Below are positions 26,254 to 34,977 of a DNA stretch of 64,000 nucleotides, piece by piece. The position numbers and the translations under genes are program-made. The notes beneath the pieces are model-generated. The model had not been told where the DNA came from, ran no database searches, and saw only the letters and a program-made list of their open reading frames with translations. This DNA comes from Candidatus Rokuibacteriota bacterium. GTDB taxonomy: Bacteria > Methylomirabilota > Methylomirabilia > Rokubacteriales > CSP1-6. The stretch's first letter is position 1. Each line of letters begins with the position of its first letter. The stretch spans positions 1 to 64,000 of the forward strand of contig QHSL01000073.1 of the NCBI GenBank assembly GCA_003220435.1, given 5' to 3'.

Positions 26254-27021
26254 TTATCCGGTCTTCCGCACCATCGCGGGCGTGCCGTCCCCGAACGTCA
26301 CGAGGGGAACACACCGCGAGACGTTCTCGTCACTGCAGTAAGCGACGTCGTCAGGCGCGCCGATACGCCGCACCACCGCGGCCGACATCGATTGATCGAA
26401 CGCCTCGCGGGGACCGGCGAAGACCGTCGCCGCGTGGCGCGCGATCGTCGCCGACTCGAGCAGCGTCGCGGGAAGCCCCGCGGCGTTCGCGACCTCCTCG
26501 CCGCTGCGCAGGAGCGTCGCGGCGCAATAGACGTCGTCGATGGCCGGGATCCGGCACCCGTTGCGGCCGGCACAGACCAGGCTCACGCTCCGATCGAGCC
26601 GGCGCGCCAGCGCGACGGCCTCGGCCATCACCGCAGCGCCGTTGCGCATGCAGCCGACGAGCACGTGCTCGACGCCGGCCTGCTGCAAGAGCGCGGCGGC
26701 GAGCGTGCCGTTGGTCGTGGCGAAGATCACGCGCCGGCCGGCGAGGTCGAGGTCCCTGAGCGCCGCCGGGGACGGCGAGAGATCGGCGACGGCCGCCTTC
26801 ACCCCCGACGCGTCTTCGGCGCACACCAGGGCTGCGCCGACCTGCGCGCGAATCTCGTCGAGCCGCGGCAGATCGGCCTGCCGCACGAGGGCGATCTCCG
26901 GGGCACCGCGGTCGAGGAGCGTGACAATCGTGGTGCTGGCGCGGATCACATCGATCAGCACCGCGACCGGCGACGGCTGGCGCGTCGCCTCGCTGGGAAG
27001 GAAGCAGACCTCGAAGTCCAC
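26254..27021 (-). CDS. ComB-like 2-phosphosulfolactate phosphatase family protein
   Basis: This 255-residue protein matches the ComB family, Mg-dependent phosphatases first known from coenzyme M synthesis. Conserved stretches are VLIDVIRASTTIVTLLDRGA near the N-terminus, FATTNGTLAA, VGCMRNGAAVMAEA and VCAGRNGCRIPAIDDVYCAA. No other coenzyme M genes are nearby, so a different phospho-ester is likely. Its position between the FAD oxidoreductase and the nucleoside phosphorylase suggests that it could remove phosphate from a sugar phosphate or nucleoside derivative. Confidence 0.82.
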   Translation of the reverse strand: MDFEVCFLPSEATRQPSPVAVLIDVIRASTTIVTLLDRGAPEIALVRQADLPRLDEIRAQVGAALVCAEDASGVKAAVADLSPSPAALRDLDLAGRRVIFATTNGTLAAALLQQAGVEHVLVGCMRNGAAVMAEAVALARRLDRSVSLVCAGRNGCRIPAIDDVYCAATLLRSGEEVANAAGLPATLLESATIARHAATVFAGPREAFDQSMSAAVVRRIGAPDDVAYCSDENVSRCVPLVTFGDGTPAMVRKTG

Positions 27022-27033
27022 GGAGGGTGGACG

Positions 27034-28386
27034 CTACTGGCTGGCCGGCCCGGTCGCGGCGTTCGCGGAGGGGACGTCGCCGGGATCGGCCCCCTGGGCG
27101 CGCATCGCGCGCCGGATCGCCGCCGGATCGACGTCGCGCACGCGGACGCCGCTCGAGAGCGCCAGCGCTGCGGCGACGCCGACGGCCTGGCCCTGCACCA
27201 TGCAGGGCGGGATCTCGCGTGAGATCTTCTGCGCCTGGGAATCCGCCGAATAGTGCCGCCCGGCGACGACCAGCTGCTCGACGTTCCTCGGCAGGAGCGC
27301 GCGGTAGGGGGTGTAGTAGTCCCGGCCCCGGCACACGGTGTCGGGAAAGTGGCGCCGCTCGACGACGTCGCGCTTGGTGACGACGTACTCGCCCTGGAGC
27401 AGCCGCGTCTGCCGGACGCCGAGCTGCGACGCCACGTCGAGCAGGTGGCAGCTCGCGAACCCGGGGACCTGCGCGCGCGCGAAGGCCACCAGGGCGGCGA
27501 TCCGCCTCCGTCCCTCGACCTCGGCGGCGGTCATGTCCTCGACCTTGAGCGCGTCGTATCCGACCATGTGCGGGCAGTTGCACCACACGACGCCCGGCAG
27601 CGGTGTCTTGAGCCACCACATGTCCCAGGCGCCACCCAGCAGATGCTTGGCCTGACGGTCCAGCTCGGCGAACTCCTCGGGATGGTCGCGCTCGAACTCG
27701 AGCGCCGTGTCGGTGTCGACGTTGCCCAGCCGAAACACCGTCGTGACCATGTAGCTACCGACCGCGTGCGGCGCGCCAGCGGAGGCGGCGACGTCGAGGT
27801 CGCCGGTGGCGTCCACCACCACGTCGGCCAGCAGCGCCTGGCGTCCGGACTTGCTCTCCACGACCACGCCCCGGATCCGGGTGTCTTCCACGATGGGCGC
27901 CGCGAACCAGCTGTGCAGCCGGAGGTTCACGCGGCTCTCGACGACTACGTCGTCGGAGACGCGCTTCCATCCATCGGGGTCGAAGGCGACGGCGTAGACG
28001 ATCGGCTGCGGCTTGCCCCGGGCGCGAAAGTCGTTGCACCCCCAGCGCGCCCACCGCCGCCAGGCGTCCCAGCCCACGCGGCGGTCCTCGGGCGGCGGCG
28101 AGATCGCCAACCCGAGCTTCTCCAGCCGCTCGATGAACTCGCCGACGAGCCCGGTGGTCGTGATCTCGGCGCCGTTCACCATGTCGTCGAGCACGAGCAC
28201 CATACCGCCCGACGCGAGGCCGCCGAGGTACGGATACCGCTCGACCAGCGTCACGCGCGCGCCGCTGCGCGCGGCCGCCACCGCCGCGCTCACGCCGGCG
28301 GGACCGCCGCCCACGACCAGGACGTCGCTCGTATCCACGACCGGCGTGGTGCGCGCGACCTCGGCGATCGTCGCAGGCGCTGCCAT
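27034..28386 (-). CDS. FAD-dependent oxidoreductase (FAD_oxidored type)
   Basis: This 450-residue flavoprotein has the Rossmann motif SDVLVVGGGPAGVSAAVAAA and LVERYPYLGGLASGGMV, found in FAD-dependent oxidoreductases of the GidA/thiamine-like FAD_oxidored group. DVVVDATGDLDVAASAGA is the second FAD motif. The C-terminal IPPCMVQGQAVGVAAALALSS is typical. Reaction unknown. The ATG at 28386 overlaps the permease stop (TGATG), so it is translated with the transporter and probably acts on the imported compound. Confidence 0.85.
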   Translation of the reverse strand: MAAPATIAEVARTTPVVDTSDVLVVGGGPAGVSAAVAAARSGARVTLVERYPYLGGLASGGMVLVLDDMVNGAEITTTGLVGEFIERLEKLGLAISPPPEDRRVGWDAWRRWARWGCNDFRARGKPQPIVYAVAFDPDGWKRVSDDVVVESRVNLRLHSWFAAPIVEDTRIRGVVVESKSGRQALLADVVVDATGDLDVAASAGAPHAVGSYMVTTVFRLGNVDTDTALEFERDHPEEFAELDRQAKHLLGGAWDMWWLKTPLPGVVWCNCPHMVGYDALKVEDMTAAEVEGRRRIAALVAFARAQVPGFASCHLLDVASQLGVRQTRLLQGEYVVTKRDVVERRHFPDTVCRGRDYYTPYRALLPRNVEQLVVAGRHYSADSQAQKISREIPPCMVQGQAVGVAAALALSSGVRVRDVDPAAIRRAMRAQGADPGDVPSANAATGPASQ

Positions 28387-29213
28387 CAGGCCGACTCGCC
28401 GGGCTTCCAGGTGACGATGCGCCGCTCCGCGAAGCTGACGACCGCGAAGAAGATCACCGCCCAGCCCGAGGCGACGAACACCGTCGCGTAGAGCAGCGGC
28501 GAGCGGAAATTGTGCGTCGCCTCGATGATCAGGGCGCCGAGGCCGAGGTCGGCGCCGATCCACTCGCCCACGATGGCCCCGAGCACCGACGTGGTCGACG
28601 CGATCTTCAGCGCCGAGAACAGGAACGGCAGCGAGCTCGGGACCCGCAGCTTCCAGAACACTTCGGCGCGGCTCGCCGACAGCACCCGCATGAGCTCGAG
28701 CGACTGCGGATTGACCGACGTCAGGCCCCGCACCATGTTGGCCAGCGTCGGGAAGAAGCAGATGAACGCGGCGATCACGACCTTCGACGTCATGCCGAGG
28801 CCGAAGATCAAGACCAGGATCGGAGCCTTGGCCAGGATCGGGATCGTGTTGATGAACACCGCGATCGGGTACAGCGCCGCCTCCAGCCGCTTCGAGTGCA
28901 CGAACACGACCGCCATCAGGATCGCGAAGGTGTTGCCGAGCAGGAAGCCGACGAAGCTCTCGATCGCGGTCGGCGCGAAGTTCCGCAGCAGCGTCGGCAG
29001 CTCGGCCACCAGGGTGCGCGCGATCTGCGCCGGCGTCGGCGCGATGTAGATCGGCAGCGAGAACGCCCAAGCCAGCACCTGCCACGCGACCAGCAGCGCC
29101 GCCGCCGCCCCGAAGGGCAGCAGCGTGTCGCGCCAGCCGCGCGTCGACGCGGACGCGCCCGGCGCGCCGGCGCTGCGCTCGACGGAAGTCGCGGCGCGGC
29201 TCACCGTCGCCAT
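28386..29213 (-). CDS. ABC permease, NitT/TauT (SsuC) type
   Basis: This 275-residue inner-membrane permease carries WQVLAWAFSLPIYIAPTPAQI at the N-terminal side and the EAA-like loop RVLSASRAEVFWKLRVPSSLPFLFSALKI. The C-terminal EWIGADLGLGALIIEATHNF is also typical of SsuC/TauC/ThiX proteins. ATG 29213 overlaps the stop of the ATPase gene (TGATG). It is coupled on both sides. Confidence 0.92.
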   Translation of the reverse strand: MATVSRAATSVERSAGAPGASASTRGWRDTLLPFGAAAALLVAWQVLAWAFSLPIYIAPTPAQIARTLVAELPTLLRNFAPTAIESFVGFLLGNTFAILMAVVFVHSKRLEAALYPIAVFINTIPILAKAPILVLIFGLGMTSKVVIAAFICFFPTLANMVRGLTSVNPQSLELMRVLSASRAEVFWKLRVPSSLPFLFSALKIASTTSVLGAIVGEWIGADLGLGALIIEATHNFRSPLLYATVFVASGWAVIFFAVVSFAERRIVTWKPGESA

Positions 29214-29980
29214 CAGCAACTCTGTAACAACGCGCGCAGGTGCGCGGCGATCCGCATGAACTCCGGAGTCTCGCGGACGCTGAGCGGTCGCGGATAGGGC
29301 AGGCGGCAGTCGACCACCTCACGGACACGCCCGGGATTGGTCGCCAGCACGAGCACGCGCTCCGAGAGGAAGACCGCTTCGGGAATGCTGTGGGTGACGA
29401 AGAGGATGGTCGTCCCGGTCTGCCGCCAGATCCGCAGCAGCTCCTCGTTCAGCGTGTCGCGGGTGATCTCGTCCAGCGCGCCGAACGGCTCGTCCATCAA
29501 GAGGATGCGCGGCTCGGACACGAGCGCGCGCGCGATCGCGACCCGCTGGCGCATGCCGCCCGAGAGCTCGTGAGGCAGGGCGTCCTCGCGGCCCGCCAGG
29601 CCCACGAGCCGCAACAGCCCCTCGGGCGTCCACTGGGCCGACCGCTCACGCTTCTGGGGACCGACCTCCAGCGGGAGCCGAACGTTCTCGAGCGCCGAGC
29701 GCCAGGGCAGCAGCGTCGGATCCTGGAAGACGAAGCCGAGGTCGCGGTTGACGCGCGCCGTCGCCGGCGGACCGCCGAGCACCGCCACCGAGCCCTGCGT
29801 GGGCGCGACCAGATCGGCTACCAGGCGCAGAAGTGTGGACTTGCCGCATCCCGACGGGCCGAGGAGGCTCCAGAATCCACCCGGCGGAATCTCGATGCCG
29901 ACGTCCTCGAGCGCGGTGACGGAGCCGCGCTCGCTCGTGAACCGAACGCTGGCTCCTTCGAGCTTGACGGCAGGCGTCAC
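29213..29980 (-). CDS. ABC ATPase, NitT/TauT (SsuB) type
   Basis: This 255-residue ATPase has Walker [18 protein letters not shown], the Q-loop [18 protein letters not shown] typical of SsuB/TauB, signature [15 protein letters not shown], Walker [13 protein letters not shown] and switch His in [12 protein letters not shown]. It energises the permease encoded next to it. Upstream lies a 98-base gap that contains a 42-base dispersed repeat before the binding-protein stop. Confidence 0.93.
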   Translation of the reverse strand: MTPAVKLEGASVRFTSERGSVTALEDVGIEIPPGGFWSLLGPSGCGKSTLLRLVADLVAPTQGSVAVLGGPPATARVNRDLGFVFQDPTLLPWRSALENVRLPLEVGPQKRERSAQWTPEGLLRLVGLAGREDALPHELSGGMRQRVAIARALVSEPRILLMDEPFGALDEITRDTLNEELLRIWRQTGTTILFVTHSIPEAVFLSERVLVLATNPGRVREVVDCRLPYPRPLSVRETPEFMRIAAHLRALLQSC

Positions 29981-30005
29981 TCCCGCGCCTCCATTATCAC
30001 CGCCT

Positions 30006-30047
30006 CGCCTCGGCCGGTGGGGCCCCAGCCCCGCGACGCCCTGCGGC
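30006..30047 (-). repeat. 42-bp dispersed repeat, copy A
   Basis: This stretch, read on the minus strand, matches 44531-44572 (plus strand) at 40 of 42 positions. The core is GTCGCGGGGCTGGGGCCCC. It lies between the ATPase and binding-protein genes of the nucleoside-type operon. Confidence 0.75.
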
Positions 30048-30078
30048 TCGCACTACCACGGCGCGCTCGGCGCTCGCC

Positions 30079-31128
30079 CTACCCGATCTTCGGCCGCGCG
30101 CCAGCCGTCGCCTGCAGGATCGAGTCGGTCATCACGTCCGCGACCTTCGGGGCGGCGCCCTTGAACTGGCCGAGCTCTTCGTAGACGCGGAGCTGCTGCT
30201 CCCACACGCCGGGCTCCATCGTGCCCCAGCCCTTCGCCGCGGTGGCCTTGGTGAAGCTGAAGTTGAGGACGGGCTTGATCGCGTCCAGCTCCGCGTCGCG
30301 GTCCAGGTTCGGGTAGGCCTTCACGAGGAGGTCGACGGCCTTCTCCGGATTCTGATGGGTGTACTGCCATCCCTTGGCGGCCGCGCGAGTGAACCGGGCG
30401 AGCACGTCGGCGTGCTTCTGAATCGTCTCGTCGGTCGCGTAGTAGAGGTTGGCGTAGAGCTGGATGCCCGCGTCCCACAGCCGAAGGTCGATGCGCTCCG
30501 GCCCGAGCGGTTTGAGCGCGCTCGCGTTGGTCAGCCAGCCCGTGACCGCGTCGACCTGCCCCGTCAGCAGCGGCGTCATGTCGCTGCCCATGACCAGGAC
30601 CTGGACGTCGGACTCCTTGATTTTGTTCTTGGCGAGGAGCGCCCTCAGCAAGATGCGCGCGGTGCCCTGGGTGCCGATCTTCTTGCCGACCATGTCTTGC
30701 GGCGTGCGGATCGGCTTCTTCGCCAGCGAGAAGTAGGTGAACGGGTGCTCCTGGTAGCCGACGGCGAAGCACTTGATGGGAATGGAGCCGGCGCGCGCCA
30801 GCATGAGCGAGGGGCTCGACGAGAGGTTCCCCGCCTGCGCGGACCCGGAGGCGACGACGTTGACGCCGTCGACGTTCGGACCGCCCGGCGCGATCTTCAG
30901 ATTGATTTGCTCGGCCTCGAAGTACCCGAGGCTCCGCGCCACGATCTCGCCGATCTGTCCGTTGCTGATGATCCAGCCGAGCTGGAACGTCACCTCGGCG
31001 GGCGCCCCGGACGCCGCGCGCGGCACCGAGACGATGCCCGCGCCAGCCAGCAACCCGGCGAGCGCCGCCGCCGATTGCCCGAGCAAACGACGACGCGTCA
31101 ACCCCTCGCGTACCCGTGGCTCGCTCAT
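30079..31128 (-). CDS. ABC substrate-binding protein, NMT1/SsuA-like
   Basis: This 349-residue binding protein is of the NMT1/THI5/SsuA group. The start at 31128 follows AGGAGG and GGAG. The N-terminal LTRRRLLGQSAAALAGLLAG is a twin-arginine signal ending near AASGAPA. The mature part shows LGWIISNGQIGEIVARSLGYF, the family ligand-site start, and YFSLAKKPIRTPQDMVGKKIG with GTARILLRALLAKNKI. Members bind sulfonates, nitrate, pyrimidines or thiamine precursors. The co-encoded phosphorylase and deaminase favour a nucleoside or base ligand here, as inference. Confidence 0.88.
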   Translation of the reverse strand: MSEPRVREGLTRRRLLGQSAAALAGLLAGAGIVSVPRAASGAPAEVTFQLGWIISNGQIGEIVARSLGYFEAEQINLKIAPGGPNVDGVNVVASGSAQAGNLSSSPSLMLARAGSIPIKCFAVGYQEHPFTYFSLAKKPIRTPQDMVGKKIGTQGTARILLRALLAKNKIKESDVQVLVMGSDMTPLLTGQVDAVTGWLTNASALKPLGPERIDLRLWDAGIQLYANLYYATDETIQKHADVLARFTRAAAKGWQYTHQNPEKAVDLLVKAYPNLDRDAELDAIKPVLNFSFTKATAAKGWGTMEPGVWEQQLRVYEELGQFKGAAPKVADVMTDSILQATAGARPKIG

Positions 31129-31339
31129 CTCCACGCCTCCTCCGATCTCCTCGAACCGCCCCGCCACCTTATCCGTTTTCCCCCAAGAATCCAAGCCACC
31201 GACGCCCCACGCCCGCGCGTCCAAATGCCGCCACGCTCGCGCGCCAAGCGCACGCAGAACAGCAAACCGCGCCGTGCCGGGCGGCGGCGCCTTGCGGCTC
31301 AGTTCGATGTGCGCGTCGCAGAGGCAGATCAACCGCCGA

Positions 31340-31497
31340 CGTCGTCGCGTGAGGGGGTGGGGGTGGGGTCGACGCGACCCGTTCCCTCCCAGCGAAGCTC
31401 GGACGCACCCGCGCGAGATGGAGCCCAGCCGCAAACGGAATGCGCACGCGTGCCGCGTGGTCGCGCGACCCCACCCCCACCCCCTCACGCGACGACG
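31340..31497. repeat. Inverted repeat with 32-bp perfect arms, G-rich
   Basis: Arm 1 (31340-31371, CGTCGTCGCGTGAGGGGGTG...) is the exact reverse complement of arm 2 (31466-31497). They are 94 bases apart, and similarity continues imperfectly for some 15-25 bases outward on each side. The arm holds three runs of 4-5 G separated by single T, so one strand could form a quadruplex and the whole a large cruciform or RNA hairpin. It fills the 412-base gap between the binding-protein gene and the divergent phosphorylase. I see no gene and no other clear element in that gap. Confidence 0.85.
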
Positions 31498-31540
31498 CCC
31501 GCGAGTTGACCTGAACGCGTGCGTCCAATACGCTGCCCGA

Positions 31541-32515
31541 GTGACCGCGTGTCTCTGCAATCTCGATCCGGGCGTCGAGTACGAAGGGCCGCGCGCGATC
31601 TACGCGACGCTCGGCGGAAGCCCCACGTGGGGCCTGGGCGATCGCTTCCACGAGGTCGCGGCGACGCGCGGGCACGCACGGCTCGGCACCCACCGGCCGC
31701 GCACACCGTACGGGCCGGGCCCATGCCTCGAGCACTATCGCGCGCCGAGCGGCCGCGAGTTTCTCCGCATCCCGAGCTACGGCCAGGTGGTCGACGAGGA
31801 TCCCCAGCTCCGCGCCAGCGAGTGGAAGATATTCTGGATCCTGTGGAAGGCCGGCGTGCGCGTGCTGCTCGTCGGCGGTACCAGCGGAAGCTGCGACTGG
31901 CGCCGCTCGGCGGCGGACGAGGACGCCGTGCGGCCGGGCGACCTCGTGCTGCCCAGGAGCTATCTCACCCGCGACACGATGCCGATGGGATTGCCCGGCA
32001 CGGAGCTCGAGTTCTGCCTGCCGCGTCAGGTCGCGATCATGGACGATCCGTTCTGCCCTCCGCTGGCTGACACGCTGCGCGCTCACGCCGGGCGGCTGGA
32101 AAACTTCCGATTCCGGCGCGTCCACGGGCCCGAGGCCGGTGTGGTTCTCAACCGCTGGCTAGCCGGCAACGGATTCGAGTCGCTGGCGACGTGCCGGATG
32201 CTCGAGGCGCTGGGGCGGCAGACCAGCATGCCGGTGATCACCGGCGACTGTGTCAGCCCGGTGCTGGCGCGAGTCTGCGGCATGCATCTGGCGTACTACC
32301 ACGTCGTCGCCAACTGGGGCACCGGCCTCGAGGTCGAGGACCCGACGATCGCGCTGAACCGGCTCTATATGGGCACGCTTGGGGCGGTGGCCGCGGCGTT
32401 CGAGCTCGGCTTTCTCGACACCGCGAGCGAGCCCACCATGTGCCGCTGTCGCGAGCTGCTGCGCGGCCGGCCGCCGGAGTACGCGCGAGCGCAGAGCCCG
32501 CGCGCCGAGGAGTGA
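31541..32515 (+). CDS. MTAP/PNP-like phosphorylase superfamily protein
   Basis: This 324-residue protein starts with GTG 31541. It has the layout of trimeric 5'-methylthioadenosine/purine nucleoside phosphorylases: FLRIPSYGQVVDED, VRVLLVGGTSGSCDWRRSA (the base/phosphate loop), DLVLPRSYLTRDTMPMGL, and a C-terminal VITGDCVSPVLARVCGMHLAYYHVVANW resembling the MTAP D-x-VGMST...A-R-E-x-G-M segment. The catalytic positions differ from classical MTAP, so the function is uncertain. It is the second phosphorylase-type gene near the nucleoside-type importer operon, and divergent from it. The lactonase gene follows 25 bases on. Confidence 0.65.
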   Translation: MTACLCNLDPGVEYEGPRAIYATLGGSPTWGLGDRFHEVAATRGHARLGTHRPRTPYGPGPCLEHYRAPSGREFLRIPSYGQVVDEDPQLRASEWKIFWILWKAGVRVLLVGGTSGSCDWRRSAADEDAVRPGDLVLPRSYLTRDTMPMGLPGTELEFCLPRQVAIMDDPFCPPLADTLRAHAGRLENFRFRRVHGPEAGVVLNRWLAGNGFESLATCRMLEALGRQTSMPVITGDCVSPVLARVCGMHLAYYHVVANWGTGLEVEDPTIALNRLYMGTLGAVAAAFELGFLDTASEPTMCRCRELLRGRPPEYARAQSPRAEE

Positions 32516-32540
32516 ACGCCACGTCGCTCAGGAGGCAGGG

Positions 32541-33482
32541 TTGAACACGATCGTGCCCTCGCTCAAGCAGATTGCTTCTGGCCTTCGCTTTCCCGAGGGC
32601 CCCGTGGCGATGGACGACGGCTCGGTGATCCTGGTCGAGATCGAGCGCCAGACCCTCTCACGCGTCACGCCCGACGGCAAGGTGCAGGTGATCGCCAGGC
32701 TGGGTGGCGGGCCCAACGGCGCCGCGATGGGACCGGGCGGCAAGATCTACGTGACCAACAACGGTGGTCTCAAGTTTTTGGAGCGGCCGGGAAAGATGTT
32801 TCCGATCGGCCAGGCCGACGACTACACCCGCGGCAGCATCCAGATCGTCGACCCGGTGACCGGCAAGTTCGAGACGCTCTACGACGCCTGCGACGGCCAG
32901 CGGCTTCGCGGGCCGAACGATCTCGTGTTCGACCGGGCCGGTGGCTTCTGGTTCACCGATCTCGGCAAGACGCGCGACCGCGACGTGGACCGCGGCGCCG
33001 TCTATTACGCGAAGGCTGACGGCTCGATGATCCGCGAGGCCATCTTCCCGCTGGAGCGTCCCAACGGCATCGGGCTCTCGCCGGATGAGCGGACGCTCTA
33101 CGTCGTCGAGACGCCGACGGCGCGCTGCTGGGCGTTCCGGCTCTCGGCGCCCGGCCAGATCGAGTCGGCGAACGGCCCGTATCGCGGCGAGAAGGGCACG
33201 GTCGTCGCCGGGCTCGGTGGCTATCAGATGTTCGACTCGCTCGCCGTCGACGGCGAGGGCCACGTATGCGTCGCGACGCTGATCACCGGCGCGATCAGCG
33301 ACATCTGGCCCGACGGCAGCCGCGTCGACCAGTACAAGCTCCCGGACATGATGGTCACCAACGTGTGCTTCGGCGGTCGCGATCTCGGGACCGCGTTCGC
33401 GACCCTGTCGATGGGCGGCACGCTCGTGTCGTTCGAGTGGCCCCGGCCGGGACTGGCCCTGAACCATCTCAACAAGAAGTAG
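32541..33482 (+). CDS. SMP-30/gluconolactonase family protein
   Basis: This 313-residue six-bladed propeller starts with TTG 32541 behind AGGAGG. It shows LRFPEGPVAMDDGSVILVEI (metal-binding Glu), GPNGAAMGPGGKIYVTNN, GPNDLVFDRAGGFWFTD (metal-binding Asn) and PNGIGLSPDERTLYVVET (Asn and Asp region), the family metal site. It probably hydrolyses a sugar lactone or similar ester. The partner pathway is unknown. Confidence 0.85.
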   Translation: MNTIVPSLKQIASGLRFPEGPVAMDDGSVILVEIERQTLSRVTPDGKVQVIARLGGGPNGAAMGPGGKIYVTNNGGLKFLERPGKMFPIGQADDYTRGSIQIVDPVTGKFETLYDACDGQRLRGPNDLVFDRAGGFWFTDLGKTRDRDVDRGAVYYAKADGSMIREAIFPLERPNGIGLSPDERTLYVVETPTARCWAFRLSAPGQIESANGPYRGEKGTVVAGLGGYQMFDSLAVDGEGHVCVATLITGAISDIWPDGSRVDQYKLPDMMVTNVCFGGRDLGTAFATLSMGGTLVSFEWPRPGLALNHLNKK

Positions 33483-33506
33483 TGCGAGCTTAAGAGGGAA
33501 CTGGCG

Positions 33507-34829
33507 ATGAGCATTACGGACCGCTACGGGTTGCCCCTCTCGACCTCCTCGGCCATCGCCGCCGAGCACTACCAGTCCGGCACGGACCGGCTGCTCTCGT
33601 ACGGCTTCGGCGCTGATCAGTCATTCGCCGCCGCGGTGGCGGCAGACGGTGAGTTCGCTCTCGCGCACGCGGGCAGGGCGCTCTTCGCGCTCTTCCAGGG
33701 CGACGGCGCCGCGGCGAAAGCGGCCATCGAGCGCGCGCGCGGGCCCGTCGCCCGGGCGACCCGGCGCGAGCGGCAGCACGTCGAGGCGCTGGCGGCGATC
33801 GCCGGCGGCGAGGCGGCCCGCGGGCTCGGCCTCATCGAGGAGCATGTGCGCGAGTTCCCGCGCGACGCGCTGCTAGTCCACCAGGCCGGCAGCGCGATCG
33901 GCCTGGGGGGGCGCGCGGATCGGGAGGAACACCGGGTCGCCTTCGTCGAGCGGCTGGCGCCCGCCTACGGCGACGACTGGTGGTTCCAGTCCGCGCTGGC
34001 GTTCACGTATCTCGAGGTCGGGCGCTACGAGGAGTCTCGGCGCCTCTCCGAGCGCTCGCTCGCGCAGTATCCGGGTAACGCCAACGCGAGCCACAACATC
34101 GCCCACGTCTGCTACGAGACCGTCGACAACGAGGGCGGGATCGCGATGCTCTCCCACTGGCTCGACGACTACGATCGTCGCGCCCCGTTCTATTGTCACC
34201 TCGCCTGGCACCTGGCCCTGTTCGAGCTCCAGTGCGGCCGGCCCGCGCGCGCCTTCGCGATCCACGAGCGCGACATCGCGACGTCGGCGAACGCGCGGCT
34301 GGCGATGATCGACGGCTCGGCGCTGTTGTGGCGGTTCGAGCTCGACGGCGTCAAGGTAGGACCCCTGCCCTGGCGCACGCTCGCCGGTCTGGCGGCGCGT
34401 GTCACGCGCCCCGGGTTCATCTTCGGCGATATCCACGCCGCGCTCGCATACGCCTCGGTCGGCGACGACGGGGCGCTGACTGCGCTGATCGAGGGCCTCA
34501 AGGCCCTCGACGCGACGGGACATCCTATCGCCGGGACGGTGGCGCTGCCGCTGGTACGAGGGGTCGCGGCCTACGTGGCCGGGGACTACGCCGGCGCCCT
34601 CGCCCACTTCGAGTCGGTCGACGGCCAGATCCACCGGGTCGGCGGCAGCCACGCGCAGTGGGAGCTGTTCGAGGAGACGATGGTGGTGTGCCACCTGCGG
34701 CTCGGGCGCCACGACGACGCGGCGCGGCTCCTTCGCCGACGCCTCGCCTCGCGCCCCTCGCCCCGCGATCTCGCCTGGGTCGGCCAGGCGTCGTCAGCCT
34801 CGCCGAGCCCGGTCCCGCGTCAACCTTGA
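33507..34829 (+). CDS. Tetratricopeptide-repeat protein (TTC38-like)
   Basis: This 440-residue all-helical protein resembles the bacterial relatives of TTC38. Repeated helix pairs include FALAHAGRALFALFQGDGAAA, QSALAFTYLEVGRYEESRRL, ASHNIAHVCYETVDNEGG and FYCHLAWHLALFELQCGRPAR. Absence of a signal peptide puts it in the cytoplasm. It has an ATG behind GAGGG, 24 bases after the lactonase gene. No enzymatic function is known for the family. Confidence 0.75.
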   Translation: MSITDRYGLPLSTSSAIAAEHYQSGTDRLLSYGFGADQSFAAAVAADGEFALAHAGRALFALFQGDGAAAKAAIERARGPVARATRRERQHVEALAAIAGGEAARGLGLIEEHVREFPRDALLVHQAGSAIGLGGRADREEHRVAFVERLAPAYGDDWWFQSALAFTYLEVGRYEESRRLSERSLAQYPGNANASHNIAHVCYETVDNEGGIAMLSHWLDDYDRRAPFYCHLAWHLALFELQCGRPARAFAIHERDIATSANARLAMIDGSALLWRFELDGVKVGPLPWRTLAGLAARVTRPGFIFGDIHAALAYASVGDDGALTALIEGLKALDATGHPIAGTVALPLVRGVAAYVAGDYAGALAHFESVDGQIHRVGGSHAQWELFEETMVVCHLRLGRHDDAARLLRRRLASRPSPRDLAWVGQASSASPSPVPRQP

Positions 34830-34977
34830 CCTTCTCGATGCCGAAATGGCCTGTCAACCCGGCAACGCCGGGGAGACCGGCCGGCCGCGCGCGGGCGTAA
34901 CACCTCGCTCCGCCGTCGTTTGGTCCCTCGGTCCACGGTGGCATCGCGTTTGCCACTTCCCGCTCGTCGGGAACTCG

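Noticed and set aside
34846-34977. N-terminal extension of the zinc-ribbon protein
   Set aside because: The sequence is not protein-like and partly overlaps the region just after the TPR gene; no good ribosome site.
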